Part shown: positions 7,280 to 18,904 of the stretch, piece by piece
Layout of the letters: the number at the start of each line of letters is the position of its first letter
Position numbering within the stretch: the first letter of the stretch is position 1
NCBI RefSeq assembly: GCF_900095725.1
Contig: NZ_FMMP01000006.1
Span: 372,001 to 436,000 of the forward strand
DNA length: 64,000 nt
Reading direction: 5' to 3'
From: Cellulosilyticum sp. I15G10I2
GTDB lineage: Bacteria; Bacillota; Clostridia; Lachnospirales; Cellulosilyticaceae
Notes under the pieces: generated by a model
Database searches by the model: none
The model's input: only the letters and a program-made list of their open reading frames with translations
What the model was told of the DNA's origin: nothing
Translations under genes and position numbers: made by a program

Positions 7280-8026
7280 TTGAAGGGATATTTAGGCCGA
7301 ATTGTATTGCAAAATATTAATGAAGAGGGTATAAAAGAATACATAAGAGGTGTAAAAAAAGGAATGCCTATTGGGCTTGGATACTTATATGTATCTATTG
7401 CATTTGGAATGATGGCTGTAACAGGAGGGGTTTTACCTATTCAGGCACTTATTATTTCAATGACAAATCTTACTTCGGCAGGACAATTTGCAGGTATTAA
7501 GCTTATTGTACACGCTGCGAGTTTTGCTGAGATTGCGCTCACAGTATTTGTGATTAATATACGCTATATCTTAATGTCTTTGTCACTTTCACAAAGATTA
7601 GGCGCAAATATGAGTCAAGTTAAAAAAGCCTTTATAGCTTTTGGGATTACAGATGAAATTTTTACGATGGCTTCATTAGAAAAACAACAATTAACTTGTG
7701 CATTTATGTTGGGTCTTATGACATTACCTTATATAGGATGGGCACTTGGAACCTACTTAGGAGCAGCAGCCACAATGCTTTTATCACCACTTTTGCAAGA
7801 TGCACTTGGTATAGCACTCTATGCGATGTTTATAGCACTTATTATTCCCGCTGCACGGGAGTCGAAAGCCGTTAGGATTACGTTGATTATTGCAATTGGG
7901 TTAAGTTGCTTGTTTAAATATGCGCCCTATGTCAATAGTGTTTCTTCTGGATTTGCTATCATTGCTGCTACGATCCTAGCTTCGGCGTTAGCAGCCTACT
8001 TATTTCCTGTTAAGGAGGAAGAATAA
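7280..8026 (+). CDS. azlC: AzlC family branched-chain amino acid exporter, large subunit
   Basis: The 248-residue membrane protein begins at a TTG with AAGGGAG about ten bases upstream. It has the AzlC features GMPIGLGYLYVSIAFGMMA near the N-terminus, the T-S-A-G-Q-F-A-G motif of the first re-entrant helix, and INIRYILMSLSLSQRL. With AzlD it forms a two-component permease that exports branched-chain amino acids or analogues such as 4-azaleucine. The azlD start codon overlaps the stop codon of this gene (TAATG), so the two are co-translated. The leader holds a strong hairpin and a repeat. The family is sure; the actual substrate is not. Confidence 0.9.
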   Translation: MKGYLGRIVLQNINEEGIKEYIRGVKKGMPIGLGYLYVSIAFGMMAVTGGVLPIQALIISMTNLTSAGQFAGIKLIVHAASFAEIALTVFVINIRYILMSLSLSQRLGANMSQVKKAFIAFGITDEIFTMASLEKQQLTCAFMLGLMTLPYIGWALGTYLGAAATMLLSPLLQDALGIALYAMFIALIIPAARESKAVRITLIIAIGLSCLFKYAPYVNSVSSGFAIIAATILASALAAYLFPVKEEE

Positions 8027-8325
8027 TGTACATGTTTATTGCGATATTAGTTATGGCAATTGTTACCTATATGCCTAGAGTCTTGCCACTTACACTTTTC
8101 AATAAGAAAATCAAATCCACCTATATACGCTCTTTTTTACACTATGTACCTTATGCTGTATTAGGTGCCATGACATTTCCAAGTGTTTTTTATGCAGCAA
8201 ATAATAGTATTTATGCAAGTGCTGGGGTTATGGCGGCGGTAATACTTGGATACTTTAAACAAAGTCTCGTTATCGTTGCAATGGCAGCTGTTGGCATGGT
8301 TTATTGCTGTAATATTTTATTTTAA
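8026..8325 (+). CDS. azlD: AzlD family branched-chain amino acid exporter, small subunit
   Basis: The 99-residue product is almost entirely hydrophobic, with three to four membrane segments. It carries the AzlD landmarks TYMPRVLPL near the N-terminus and SFLHYVPYAVLGAMTFPSVF. Its ATG shares one base with the azlC stop, and AAGGAGG is placed correctly inside the end of azlC. It is the obligate partner of AzlC in the membrane complex. The length is normal for the family. Confidence 0.88.
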   Translation: MYMFIAILVMAIVTYMPRVLPLTLFNKKIKSTYIRSFLHYVPYAVLGAMTFPSVFYAANNSIYASAGVMAAVILGYFKQSLVIVAMAAVGMVYCCNILF

Positions 8326-8343
8326 TACTTATAAGGAGGAAAA

Positions 8344-9009
8344 ATGTATAGATTAGTAATATTTGACTTAGACGGAACACTGCTTGATACGCTTACAGAC
8401 TTGGCTTATGCGGGGAATTATGTACTGAGACAATGGGGGTTTGAGGAGCATTTGGTTGATAATTATAAGAACTATATAGGAAATGGTGTCTACAAGCTGG
8501 TTGAACGTATGCTCCCAGAAGAGTGCCGTAATGAAAAAATGATAGAGAAAGCGAGAGGGATATTTGAGGAGTATTATAAAGTACATAGCTTAGATCATAC
8601 CAAGCCTTACGAGGGGATTATAACTTTATTACATACGTTAAAAGAACAAGGCGTACTCATGGCGGTTGCATCCAATAAACCAGACATATATACCAAGGAG
8701 CTTGTTGGGCTTATGTTTGAAGATAAGATTACACTTGCATTTGGTCAAAGAATAGGGGTTATACCTAAACCAGATCCGCAAGTAATATTGGATATACTCG
8801 AGCATTTTAAAGTAGATAAAAGTGAGTGTATTTATATAGGGGATTCTGATGTGGACATGTATACAGCAAAAAATGCAGGTGTTACATCAGTAGGCGTATT
8901 GTGGGGATATAGAACAAGAGAAGAGCTTATAGAATCAGGTGCACATTATATTGTATCAGAGGTTAAAGGCTTGGAAGAACTTATTTTGAATGGTGAACCT
9001 AATAATTAA
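8344..9009 (+). CDS. HAD-family phosphatase, phosphoglycolate phosphatase-like
   Basis: The 221-residue product starts with HAD motif I, FDLDGTLLDTL, containing the nucleophile Asp and the general acid Asp. It has a helical cap (about residues 16-80), motif II in AVASNKP, the motif III lysine in PKPDPQ, and motif IV in YIGDSDVDMYTAKNAG. This is the Gph/PGP subfamily, which dephosphorylates 2-phosphoglycolate or other small phosphoesters. The gene follows azlD by 18 bases with its own AAGGAGG, so it probably shares the azl transcript. The substrate cannot be told from sequence. Confidence 0.88.
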   Translation: MYRLVIFDLDGTLLDTLTDLAYAGNYVLRQWGFEEHLVDNYKNYIGNGVYKLVERMLPEECRNEKMIEKARGIFEEYYKVHSLDHTKPYEGIITLLHTLKEQGVLMAVASNKPDIYTKELVGLMFEDKITLAFGQRIGVIPKPDPQVILDILEHFKVDKSECIYIGDSDVDMYTAKNAGVTSVGVLWGYRTREELIESGAHYIVSEVKGLEELILNGEPNN

Positions 9010-9016
9010 TTCATGC

Positions 9017-9068
9017 AAAAAGATCATTATATTTAAAGACTAAGCGTCTTTTATATAATGATCTTTTT
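9017..9068. terminator. Bidirectional terminator between HAD phosphatase and parvulin
   Basis: A 16-bp perfect stem (9017-9032 with 9053-9068) has A-run and T-run ends, and an inner AAGAC/GTCTT pairing. It lies between convergent genes and can serve both strands. Confidence 0.9.
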
Positions 9069-9091
9069 AAAGCTATTTCAAAAAATAAGAT

Positions 9092-9832
9092 CTATTTAAT
9101 TTCTACAGTATAGCGCTTTTGAAGTTCTTCTTGCTTGTTAAGGTATAAAGCCTGACGTTTAGTTAGTAAGCATTGTTCCTTTACTTGAGCTTCTACTTCA
9201 CTAAGGCTTGGAATATCTTCTTGAGATATATGGTCGAGTTTAATAAGATGATAGCCAAACTGTGTTTTAACAGGGCCTGTTATTTCCCCATCTTTCATAG
9301 TGAAAACGACCTTATCAAATTCTGGAACCATTCTTCCGCGCGTAAATTCTCCTAAACTTCCGCCCTCAGCTTTTGAAGGACAATTAGAGTATTTTCCAGC
9401 AGCTTCTTTAAAATCAAGTCCGGCATTAATTTCATCTAATATAGATGAAGCCTCTGCTTCAGTTGGTACCAAGATGTGACTTGCTGAAGCTGTTTCTGGC
9501 TTTTTGAAAAGTGATTTATGAGATTCAAAATAAGCCGCTGCTTCCTCATCTGTTATTTGAATAGAAGTAAGCAACTTGTTAAGTGCATACTGTTTAAGAA
9601 GTGTTCTTTGCATACGCTCAAGCGCACTTGTAAACTCAGCATCCTTTTCTAATCCATGTGCAAGAGCATCTGAGTAAAGTAATTCCTGCATTACAAGTTC
9701 ATTTACAAGTTGTTTTCGCCCTTCTTCATTTTGAAAGTTGCCAGCATTTTGACCAATGCTTTGCAGTAGTTCATAAAGATCATCTTGCGTAATTTCTCTT
9801 CCGTCTACGACGGCTAATACTTTGTTCGTCAT
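9092..9832 (-). CDS. Parvulin-type peptidyl-prolyl isomerase, no signal peptide
   Basis: The 246-residue product has an N-terminal SurA-like helical domain (about residues 1-110) and a parvulin domain (about 113-205). Visible parvulin landmarks are ASHILVPTEAEA, FKEAAGKYSNCPSKAEGGSLGEF and FGYHLIKL. It resembles PrsA foldases but starts MTNKVLAVVDGREIT, with no signal sequence or lipobox. It therefore probably works in the cytosol as a cis-trans isomerase or chaperone. The start is supported by an AGGAGAATT site upstream of the ATG. It is a single gene ended by a bidirectional terminator. Similar leaderless parvulins exist in other clostridia as far as I recall. Confidence 0.88.
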   Translation of the reverse strand: MTNKVLAVVDGREITQDDLYELLQSIGQNAGNFQNEEGRKQLVNELVMQELLYSDALAHGLEKDAEFTSALERMQRTLLKQYALNKLLTSIQITDEEAAAYFESHKSLFKKPETASASHILVPTEAEASSILDEINAGLDFKEAAGKYSNCPSKAEGGSLGEFTRGRMVPEFDKVVFTMKDGEITGPVKTQFGYHLIKLDHISQEDIPSLSEVEAQVKEQCLLTKRQALYLNKQEELQKRYTVEIK

Positions 9833-9852
9833 TTATAATTCTCCTTTTTTAC

Positions 9853-9887
9853 AAAGAATACACCAAGGAAGCCTTGGTGTATTCTTT
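9853..9887 (-). terminator. Strong hairpin between glnK and the parvulin gene
   Basis: A perfect 16-bp stem with a 3-base loop (AAAGAATACACCAAGG, loop, complement) lies downstream of glnK and upstream of the parvulin gene on the minus strand. It lacks a clear U-tract beyond the stem, but its stability suggests that it ends the amtB-glnK transcript. Confidence 0.65.
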
Positions 9888-9985
9888 ATTAATTATTAAG
9901 CAAGTAGGATAATCCTTAAAGCTTAATATAAAATGCCTATTTAATAGTAACATTAATTAAGATAAATGTAAAACAATACTTCGTC

Positions 9986-10348
9986 TTATTTCTGATCTTG
10001 AAGGGCATCCCAGCCTTCTTCGCCAGTCCTGACACGAATAACATTTGCAACATCATATACAAAGATTTTACCATCTCCAATATTACCGGTATGTAGAACC
10101 TTTTTTGCAGTTTCAATCACTAAGTCTACTGGAACTTCACAAACTACAATCTCTAGTTTGATCTTAGGCAGTAAATTGATTTCAAGTGGTACGCCTCTAT
10201 AATATTCAGTAGCACCTTTTTGCATACCGCAGCCTAGAACGCTAGAAACGGTAATACCTGTGATACCAATTTGATTAAGGGCTTCTTTAAGATCTTCTAA
10301 CATGCGAGGACGAGTAATAATTTCGACTTTGTATATTTTTTTATCCAT
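9986..10348 (-). CDS. glnK: PII nitrogen regulatory protein (GlnK/GlnB)
   Basis: The 120-residue product is a standard PII trimer subunit. The T-loop includes KGATEYYRGVPL, with the conserved tyrosine that can be uridylylated in some bacteria, then LLPKIKLEIVV. The B- and C-loop signatures are TGNIGDGKIFVYDV and VIRVRTGEEG. PII binds ATP, ADP and 2-oxoglutarate and plugs the AmtB pore when nitrogen is sufficient. I place the start at the ATG at 10348, nine bases behind AAGGAG; a TTG at 10357 overlaps that RBS. It lies 84 bases downstream of amtB on the same strand, the classic pairing. Confidence 0.95.
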   Translation of the reverse strand: MDKKIYKVEIITRPRMLEDLKEALNQIGITGITVSSVLGCGMQKGATEYYRGVPLEINLLPKIKLEIVVCEVPVDLVIETAKKVLHTGNIGDGKIFVYDVANVIRVRTGEEGWDALQDQK

Positions 10349-10432
10349 CCTATTCAACTCCTTATGCGCAGTTTATTAACTTTATTTTAGCACAAATTTA
10401 AATAATGATATATGTTTTTTGAAAATATAGTT

Positions 10433-11644
10433 TTAAATATTGATGTAGGCTGAAATACCATGTTCTATGCAGTCAAGACCATCTATTTCATGCTCTTGAG
10501 AAACTTTCAGACCCATAGTCTTTTTCAGGATGAAAAAAGTAATGAAAGAAAGTATTGCAGCAACAGAAATACAGATAAGGACACCCAGTATTTGAATACC
10601 TAATAAATTAAAGCCACCGCCATAGAATAAGCCGTCATCTGTTGCAAAAAGTCCAATAGCAATTGTCCCTAAACTGCCGCATACGCCATGCACAGAAATA
10701 GCACCCACTGGATCATCAACTTTAACAACTGAATCAAAGAAAGCAACAGCTATAATCATAATAATTCCTGCACATACACCGATAATAATGGCACCTATGT
10801 AAGAAATCATTGAAGCACCAGCAGTTACGCCAACAAGACCAGCGAGTGCACCATTTAGGGTAAGACCAGCATCAGGGGTTTTATAACGTACAATACTAAA
10901 AAGTAAAGCAGATAATGTAGCAGCAGCCCCGCCAAAAAGGGTGGTAATAGCTGCATGAGCCGTAAGGGGAGAGGTGATATCTAAGGTGCTTCCGCCATTA
11001 AATCCAAACCAGCCAAACCAAAGAATAAGGACACCCAATGCACCAAGAGGTATATTATGACCTGGAATCGCCTTTACTTTGCCTTTGCGGTACTTACCTT
11101 CACGAGGTCCAACTAAGGCAGCACCAACTAAAGCTGCGACACCGCCGATTGCATGAACAGCTGTTCCGCCGGCAAAATCTCTAAAGCCCATGTTTGCAAG
11201 GAAACCACCACCCCAGATCCAATGACCGATAAGCGGATAAATAATGGTTGTTGCTACAACACAGAAAATAATGTAAGCATAAAATTTAGTGCGTTCAGCC
11301 ATAGCACCTGATACGATTGTTGCACAAGTTGCACAAAATATAGCTTGGAATAAAAAATAAACCTCAAAAGAAACACCACTTACTATTTCTGGGGTATTAA
11401 ACAACATAAAACCATCTGTACCAATAAACGAACCAGCATCAGTACCATACATAAAACCATAGCCTATAAAATAATATGCAAGTACCCCAATACCCACTGT
11501 AACAAAATTCTTCATAATAATATTAACTGCATTTTTTGACTGTGTAAATCCTATTTCTACTAGTGCAAAACCAGCATGCATAATAAAAACGAGAATAGCA
11601 GCAATAAGTGTCCACATTGAGTTTAAGATTAAGTTTGTATCCAT
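10433..11644 (-). CDS. amtB: Ammonium transporter
   Basis: The 403-residue protein has eleven predicted membrane helices and the Amt/Rh landmarks: DTNLILNSMWTLIAAILVFI at the start, the central GGTAVHAIGG with the first pore histidine, and DPVGAISVHGVCGSLG with the second. These twin histidines line the conduction channel for ammonium. It begins directly with the first helix and has no signal peptide, as in most Gram-positive Amt proteins. It forms an operon with glnK. The 5' leader (11645-11720) contains no riboswitch I recognise. Confidence 0.95.
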   Translation of the reverse strand: MDTNLILNSMWTLIAAILVFIMHAGFALVEIGFTQSKNAVNIIMKNFVTVGIGVLAYYFIGYGFMYGTDAGSFIGTDGFMLFNTPEIVSGVSFEVYFLFQAIFCATCATIVSGAMAERTKFYAYIIFCVVATTIIYPLIGHWIWGGGFLANMGFRDFAGGTAVHAIGGVAALVGAALVGPREGKYRKGKVKAIPGHNIPLGALGVLILWFGWFGFNGGSTLDITSPLTAHAAITTLFGGAAATLSALLFSIVRYKTPDAGLTLNGALAGLVGVTAGASMISYIGAIIIGVCAGIIMIIAVAFFDSVVKVDDPVGAISVHGVCGSLGTIAIGLFATDDGLFYGGGFNLLGIQILGVLICISVAAILSFITFFILKKTMGLKVSQEHEIDGLDCIEHGISAYINI

Positions 11645-11720
11645 AATTACACTCCTTATTTATAATTTAAGATATAAGTAGGACAAAATCATCTGAGGCG
11701 ATGCCCTAATTAAATAAAAT

Positions 11721-11769
11721 AAAAAGGTGTTCTAAAAAGAGCATAAATCTGCCTTTTTAGAACACCTTT
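11721..11769 (-). terminator. Terminator after the YfcE-like phosphodiesterase gene
   Basis: A 17-bp stem (AAAGGTGTTCTAAAAAG at 11723-11739 with its complement at 11753-11769) is followed on the minus strand by a U-rich tract. It separates this transcript from amtB. Confidence 0.9.
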
Positions 11770-11849
11770 GTTCATATGCTATTATATTAATACTGCTATC
11801 GTTTGTCAATAAAAAGATAATAATTTGTATACATTATAGTATTGACAAA

Positions 11850-12398
11850 TTATTCAGATAAAGTGCAAGAAGCAAGAAGCTCTTGATCACGGGTATAAAT
11901 ACTTAGGATAGTGTTTTCATATACAGCATAAGTATGAGGTCTATTTTCTTTAGGCAGAGAAATAGAACCAGGATTACAAATCAGAGTATTACCGTGTTGT
12001 TTAAGTTCCCATAAGTGCGTATGTCCATATAAAAATATATTTTTACCTTTAGCAGGCGGTATGTTCTCAGGGTGATAGATATGACCGTGGGTTGCAAAGA
12101 GCCGGATGCCGTCATCTACAATAAGTGTATAGTCACTTAAACAGGGAAAGTCGAGCAGCATTTGATCAACCTCTGCATCACAGTTGCCTCGGCATGCAAT
12201 GATTTTTGATGCATAAGCGTTAAGTAATTTAACAACACCTTGGGGATTGTGTCCTTCGGGTAAAGGGTTTCTCGGTCCATGATATAAAATATCTCCAAGT
12301 ACAACTAGAAAATCATATTGTTTTTCTTCAAAGATCTGCAGCATGTGCTGCAAGTGTGTTTCAGAACCATGAATGTCTGAAATAATCATATATTTCAT
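11850..12398 (-). CDS. yfcE: Metallophosphoesterase, YfcE/MJ0936 family
   Basis: The 182-residue product carries the complete calcineurin-like metal-binding set in order: ISDIHGS (D-x-H), GDILYHG (G-D), GNCD (G-N-x-D standing for G-N-H-E), THGH, and YGHTH. The order and short length match E. coli YfcE, a manganese-dependent phosphodiesterase with a poorly defined natural substrate. It acts in the cytosol. The RBS AAGGAGGCAC lies upstream of the ATG. It is divergent from the aminotransferase at 12522 and is ended by the terminator at 11721-11769. Confidence 0.9.
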   Translation of the reverse strand: MKYMIISDIHGSETHLQHMLQIFEEKQYDFLVVLGDILYHGPRNPLPEGHNPQGVVKLLNAYASKIIACRGNCDAEVDQMLLDFPCLSDYTLIVDDGIRLFATHGHIYHPENIPPAKGKNIFLYGHTHLWELKQHGNTLICNPGSISLPKENRPHTYAVYENTILSIYTRDQELLASCTLSE

Positions 12399-12521
12399 CT
12401 TGTGCCTCCTTGTGTGTTTACTATAATGCTAATAGTATATTACTATTTTATTTAAACATGCAATATGATACAATAATAATTAGTGAATTTAGACTATATT
12501 TGACAAAGTAGGTGTGAGAAA

Positions 12522-13712
12522 ATGAAATACAATTTTTCTGATAGAATATCGGCGCTTCAACCATCAGCTATAAGAGAAATCTTAAAAATGTCATCTGACC
12601 CACAAGTTATTTCTTTTGCAGCTGGCAATCCTGCACCCGAAGCTTTTCCAACACAAGCTATTGCTGATATTTCAAAACAAGTTTTAGAACAAAATCCAAT
12701 AGGGGCACTTCAATATTCATTAACAGAAGGATATCCAGCTCTGCGTGAGAGTATGAAAGATTTTGCTTTTAATCATTATGGTATAGGTAAATCTTTTGAT
12801 GAACTCGTTATTGTATCTGGTGCACAGCAAGGAATAGAACTAACCTGCAAAGTGCTTTGTAATGAAAAAGATACAATTATATGCGAAGACCCTTCATTTA
12901 TAGGTTCACTTAATTCATTTAGATCGTATAATACCAATCTTGTAGGCGTAGAAATGGAAGATGATGGGATCAATGTAGAAGCTTTAGAAGAAGCCATTAA
13001 ACATAATCCTAATACAAAGTTTATTTATGTCATTCCGAACTTCCAAAATCCTACTGGTAAAACAATGAGCTATTTTAAGCGTAAAAGGGTTTATGAACTG
13101 GCTAAACAACATCATATTATGATTTTAGAAGATAATCCTTATGGAGATCTTAGGTTTGAAGGTGACGATCTGCCTTCTATTAAGTCCATGGACACAGAAG
13201 GGTTAGTTATTTATGTAGGCAGTTTTTCAAAAGTGCTTTCTCCGGGTATGCGCGTAGGGTACTTGATTGCACATCAAGATTTGGTGAGTAAGATCGTTGT
13301 TGCAAAGCAATGTGCTGACGTTCACTCTAACATTCTAGCACAGATTATATGTGAGAAGTTTGTAACCAATTATGATATTGAAGGACACCTCACAAGACTT
13401 AAGGAAGTTTATAAACATAAATGTGAGTTAATGCTAAGTGAGATGGATAAACATTTTTCAGAATGCGTGGCGTATACACGTCCACAGGGAGGGCTGTTTA
13501 TCTGGTGTACGCTGCCTGAGCATGTAGATATGGTAGCTTTCTGTAAAAAAGCTGTTTCAGAATATAAGGTTGCTGTTGTGCCGGGCTCAGCATTTTTGGT
13601 TACAGAAGGAACTAAAACTCAATCTTTCAGAATCAACTTTTCAACACCCACAGATGAACAAATTGTAAAAGGTATAGAATTATTAGGTAAACTTACAAAA
13701 GAACTATGCTAG
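12522..13712 (+). CDS. PLP-dependent aminotransferase (class I/II, LysN/MocR-domain type)
   Basis: The 396-residue product is a fold-type I aminotransferase. It has the N-terminal FAAGNPAPEAFP, the PNFQNPTGKTMS segment (substrate and cofactor contacts), the LEDNPYGDLRF aspartate region, and the Schiff-base lysine in VGSFSKVLSPGMRVGY. A C-terminal arginine in SFRINFS would bind the substrate carboxylate. This branch includes 2-aminoadipate aminotransferase (LysN) and valine- or aromatic-acid aminotransferases, and lacks the GntR domain of MocR regulators. It is a single gene. The amino-acid substrate is not determinable from sequence. Confidence 0.87.
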   Translation: MKYNFSDRISALQPSAIREILKMSSDPQVISFAAGNPAPEAFPTQAIADISKQVLEQNPIGALQYSLTEGYPALRESMKDFAFNHYGIGKSFDELVIVSGAQQGIELTCKVLCNEKDTIICEDPSFIGSLNSFRSYNTNLVGVEMEDDGINVEALEEAIKHNPNTKFIYVIPNFQNPTGKTMSYFKRKRVYELAKQHHIMILEDNPYGDLRFEGDDLPSIKSMDTEGLVIYVGSFSKVLSPGMRVGYLIAHQDLVSKIVVAKQCADVHSNILAQIICEKFVTNYDIEGHLTRLKEVYKHKCELMLSEMDKHFSECVAYTRPQGGLFIWCTLPEHVDMVAFCKKAVSEYKVAVVPGSAFLVTEGTKTQSFRINFSTPTDEQIVKGIELLGKLTKELC

Positions 13713-13798
13713 TACAAAGTATTTAAAATAGTATAAAGAAACAGCCTAGATACTAAAAAAATGCGTAGTATGTAATGGACTCTTTTTATTTAAAACTA

Positions 13799-13827
13799 TT
13801 GACTAATCTCTTGTATTAATATTATAT
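13799..13827 (+). promoter_or_regulatory. Candidate upstream promoter of lacZ
   Basis: TTGACT at 13799-13804 is followed after 17 bases by TTATAT at 13822-13827. It lies upstream of the two operators at 13880-13930, so a repressor bound there could act as a roadblock. Confidence 0.45.
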
Positions 13828-13870
13828 TAAAGACAGGGTAATATTAAGCGAGAGGTTAGTTTATTATTTT

Positions 13871-13930
13871 TTGCTTGGCAAGAAATCGATTTCTTTATAT
13901 TGGTTTTATATGTTTTGAAATCGATTTCTT
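13871..13930 (+). promoter_or_regulatory. Twin LacI-family operators in the lacZ promoter region
   Basis: Two palindromes share the core GAAATCGATTTC. The first, AAGAAATCGATTTCTT, is perfect at 13880-13895; the second is at 13917-13928. Their centres are 35 bp apart, about 3.3 helical turns. A TTGCTT at 13871-13876 and TTATAT at 13895-13900 could be a promoter with the first operator between its -35 and -10 boxes. The symmetric core with central CG is typical of LacI/GalR-family sites. The obvious ligand is the regulator encoded at 17068. Confidence 0.8.
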
Positions 13931-13938
13931 ATGTATGA

Positions 13939-16998
<3,060 letters not shown>

Positions 16999-17067
16999 AT
17001 CCTCTGAATTTAGGTGTTTTTAGAGTTGTGGAATAGATTAAAGTGATGGGAGGGGTAGGCACTGAAA

Positions 17068-18084
17068 ATGGATAAAAAAAGTATAACCATTTATGATATT
17101 GCAAAAGAGGCGGGGGTTTCGCCTGCCACGGTATCAAGAGTGATTAGCGGCAATGCATTTGTTTCGGGAGATAAAGCTGAGCGTGTAAGGCTGGCTATAG
17201 AAAAATATCAGTTTGTACCTAATGCGATGGCAAAAGGACTTAAGGAACAAAGGTCAAAAGTTATTGGGGTAATCGTTCCGGATATTAAAAATCCTTATTT
17301 TTCGAGTTTGTTTTATGAAATTCAGATAAGAGCTATGCAAGAAGATTATATGGTGTTTTTATGTAATACAGATGATGATAATCAAGCGGAGTTAAAAATG
17401 CTGCATACTCTTGTCAATAAACAGGCAGAAGCAATAGTTATAATAGGAGGCGCTTTAGATTATAAAGATTGTAGTAAAGACTACATTAAGGAACTGCAGG
17501 TACTGGCAAGCAGAATACCTATAGTGATCACAACTCATACTGATCAGCTAGATTGTATTAAAGTTGTTAATAATGAACGCGTAGGGATGGAACTTCTAAC
17601 TTCTCATCTAGCTCAAAGAGGTTATCGAAAGATTGCATTAATAGGAGGGAATAAGAATGTTATTCCTTCCACAGATAGAAGAAGGTATTTTTTAGAATAT
17701 GTAGAACAAAATGGCTTGCTAACGGAAAAAGAATGGATGATTGATGGCGGTTTTAATATAGAAAGTGGTATAGCGCTTATGGAGAAGCTATGGGCATGTG
17801 ATAAGAAGCCGGACGCAGTGTGTGGTATCAATGACCTTATAGCACTTGGGGCTTTAAAGTTTGCACATGAAAGAGGGATAAAAGTCCCATTAGATATTGG
17901 GATTGCAGGTTGTGACGGGATAGCCTTAGGCGCAGCCAGTTATCCGGCATTATCTACGGTAGCAACACCCTATAACCATTTTGGAGAAAAGATTATAAAG
18001 ACTATATTGCTGGCGCTTCAGCAACAAACTTATCACAGGTTAAATACTATTGATATGAAGCTTATTATAAGACAGTCTACGTAG
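17068..18084 (+). CDS. LacI-family transcriptional regulator
   Basis: The 338-residue product has the LacI helix-turn-helix ITIYDIAKEAGVSPATVSRV (about residues 6-25) with its hinge helix, then a periplasmic-binding-like effector domain with VIGVIVPDIKNPYFSSL and, near the C-terminus, GIAGCDGIALGAASYPALSTV. It lies 69 bases behind lacZ on the same strand. Its likely targets are the two palindromes at 13880-13928, so the gene would also be autoregulated if it is cotranscribed with lacZ. The effector is presumably a galactoside but cannot be read from the sequence. Confidence 0.92.
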   Translation: MDKKSITIYDIAKEAGVSPATVSRVISGNAFVSGDKAERVRLAIEKYQFVPNAMAKGLKEQRSKVIGVIVPDIKNPYFSSLFYEIQIRAMQEDYMVFLCNTDDDNQAELKMLHTLVNKQAEAIVIIGGALDYKDCSKDYIKELQVLASRIPIVITTHTDQLDCIKVVNNERVGMELLTSHLAQRGYRKIALIGGNKNVIPSTDRRRYFLEYVEQNGLLTEKEWMIDGGFNIESGIALMEKLWACDKKPDAVCGINDLIALGALKFAHERGIKVPLDIGIAGCDGIALGAASYPALSTVATPYNHFGEKIIKTILLALQQQTYHRLNTIDMKLIIRQST

Positions 18085-18127
18085 TCTTAAGTTTACACAT
18101 TGCTGTACGATTAGAATGGGGGCGTAT

Positions 18128-18862
18128 ATGATGCATATTTTTCTTTTTATTTCTGTTTTAGCAGCTTATTTTGTAAAAGCTATCACTGGGTTTGGTAATA
18201 CACTTGTGATGGGATCCTTATTTGCATTTATTATGCCTAATGCACTTATAACACCTATAGATCTTGTATTAGGGATGCCAACTAATATTTATATCGCGTG
18301 GAGAGAACGTAAAAATATTTCTTTAAAGGTGGTTATTCCTTTAGCACTTATGTTATTAATTGGCATTATCCCTGGTACATTTATACTTAAGATGGGAGGC
18401 GAAGGGCTGTTAAAATCTATTTTTGGAGTTGTAGTAGCTGGGATAGGGATTGAAATGTTAATAAGAAATACAAAAAAGAGTGAAGTAAAAAAGAGCAATC
18501 CCGCCCTTCTTATAATGATAGGTTTAAGTTCAGGGGTCCTAGCGGGTCTTTATGGAATAGGCGCACTTTTGGTTGCTTATATCGGTAGGATAACGCCTAA
18601 TAAAAATCAATTTCGTGCAAATATTTGCTGTGTTTTTTTAGTAGAAAATATATTTAGATTTATACTATATGGGTATACAGGGCTGCTAAACAAACAAATA
18701 CTATCCCTTGTACTTATACTTTCACCAGCTGTTATTTTAGGTATGATGATGGGGATAAAGGTTGATAAATATGTAAGTGAAGTAACAATGCGAAAAGCTA
18801 TTATTGTGTTGTTAATAATAAGCGGCATCGTTTTATTTCTAAAAAATATTTTAATTAACTAA
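18128..18862 (+). CDS. TauE/SafE family membrane exporter
   Basis: The roughly 244-residue protein has seven to eight membrane segments and the TauE/SafE pattern: AYFVKAITGFGNTLVMGSL in the first repeat and SGVLAGLYGIGALLVAYIGR in the second. The family moves sulfite, sulfoacetate or other organic anions across the membrane; the substrate here is unknown. An ATG exists at 18116 without an RBS. A GGGGG run inside it serves starts at 18128 or 18131, so I use 18128. It follows the LacI-type gene by 43 bases and may belong to the same transcript, although a functional tie to galactosides is not evident. Confidence 0.82.
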   Translation: MMHIFLFISVLAAYFVKAITGFGNTLVMGSLFAFIMPNALITPIDLVLGMPTNIYIAWRERKNISLKVVIPLALMLLIGIIPGTFILKMGGEGLLKSIFGVVVAGIGIEMLIRNTKKSEVKKSNPALLIMIGLSSGVLAGLYGIGALLVAYIGRITPNKNQFRANICCVFLVENIFRFILYGYTGLLNKQILSLVLILSPAVILGMMMGIKVDKYVSEVTMRKAIIVLLIISGIVLFLKNILIN

Positions 18863-18872
18863 AGTGAAAGGT

Positions 18873-18904
18873 AAAAAAACATCTGTTTAGGCAGATGTTT
18901 TTTT
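18873..18904 (+). terminator. Terminator after the TauE/SafE gene
   Basis: AAACATCTG pairs with CAGATGTTT around a 6-base loop and is followed by a T-run. It ends the lacZ region. Confidence 0.92.

Noticed and set aside
11645-11720. A glutamine or glnA-type riboswitch before amtB
   Set aside because: The short leader does not contain the conserved core of the glnA RNA motif; only a minor hairpin is possible.
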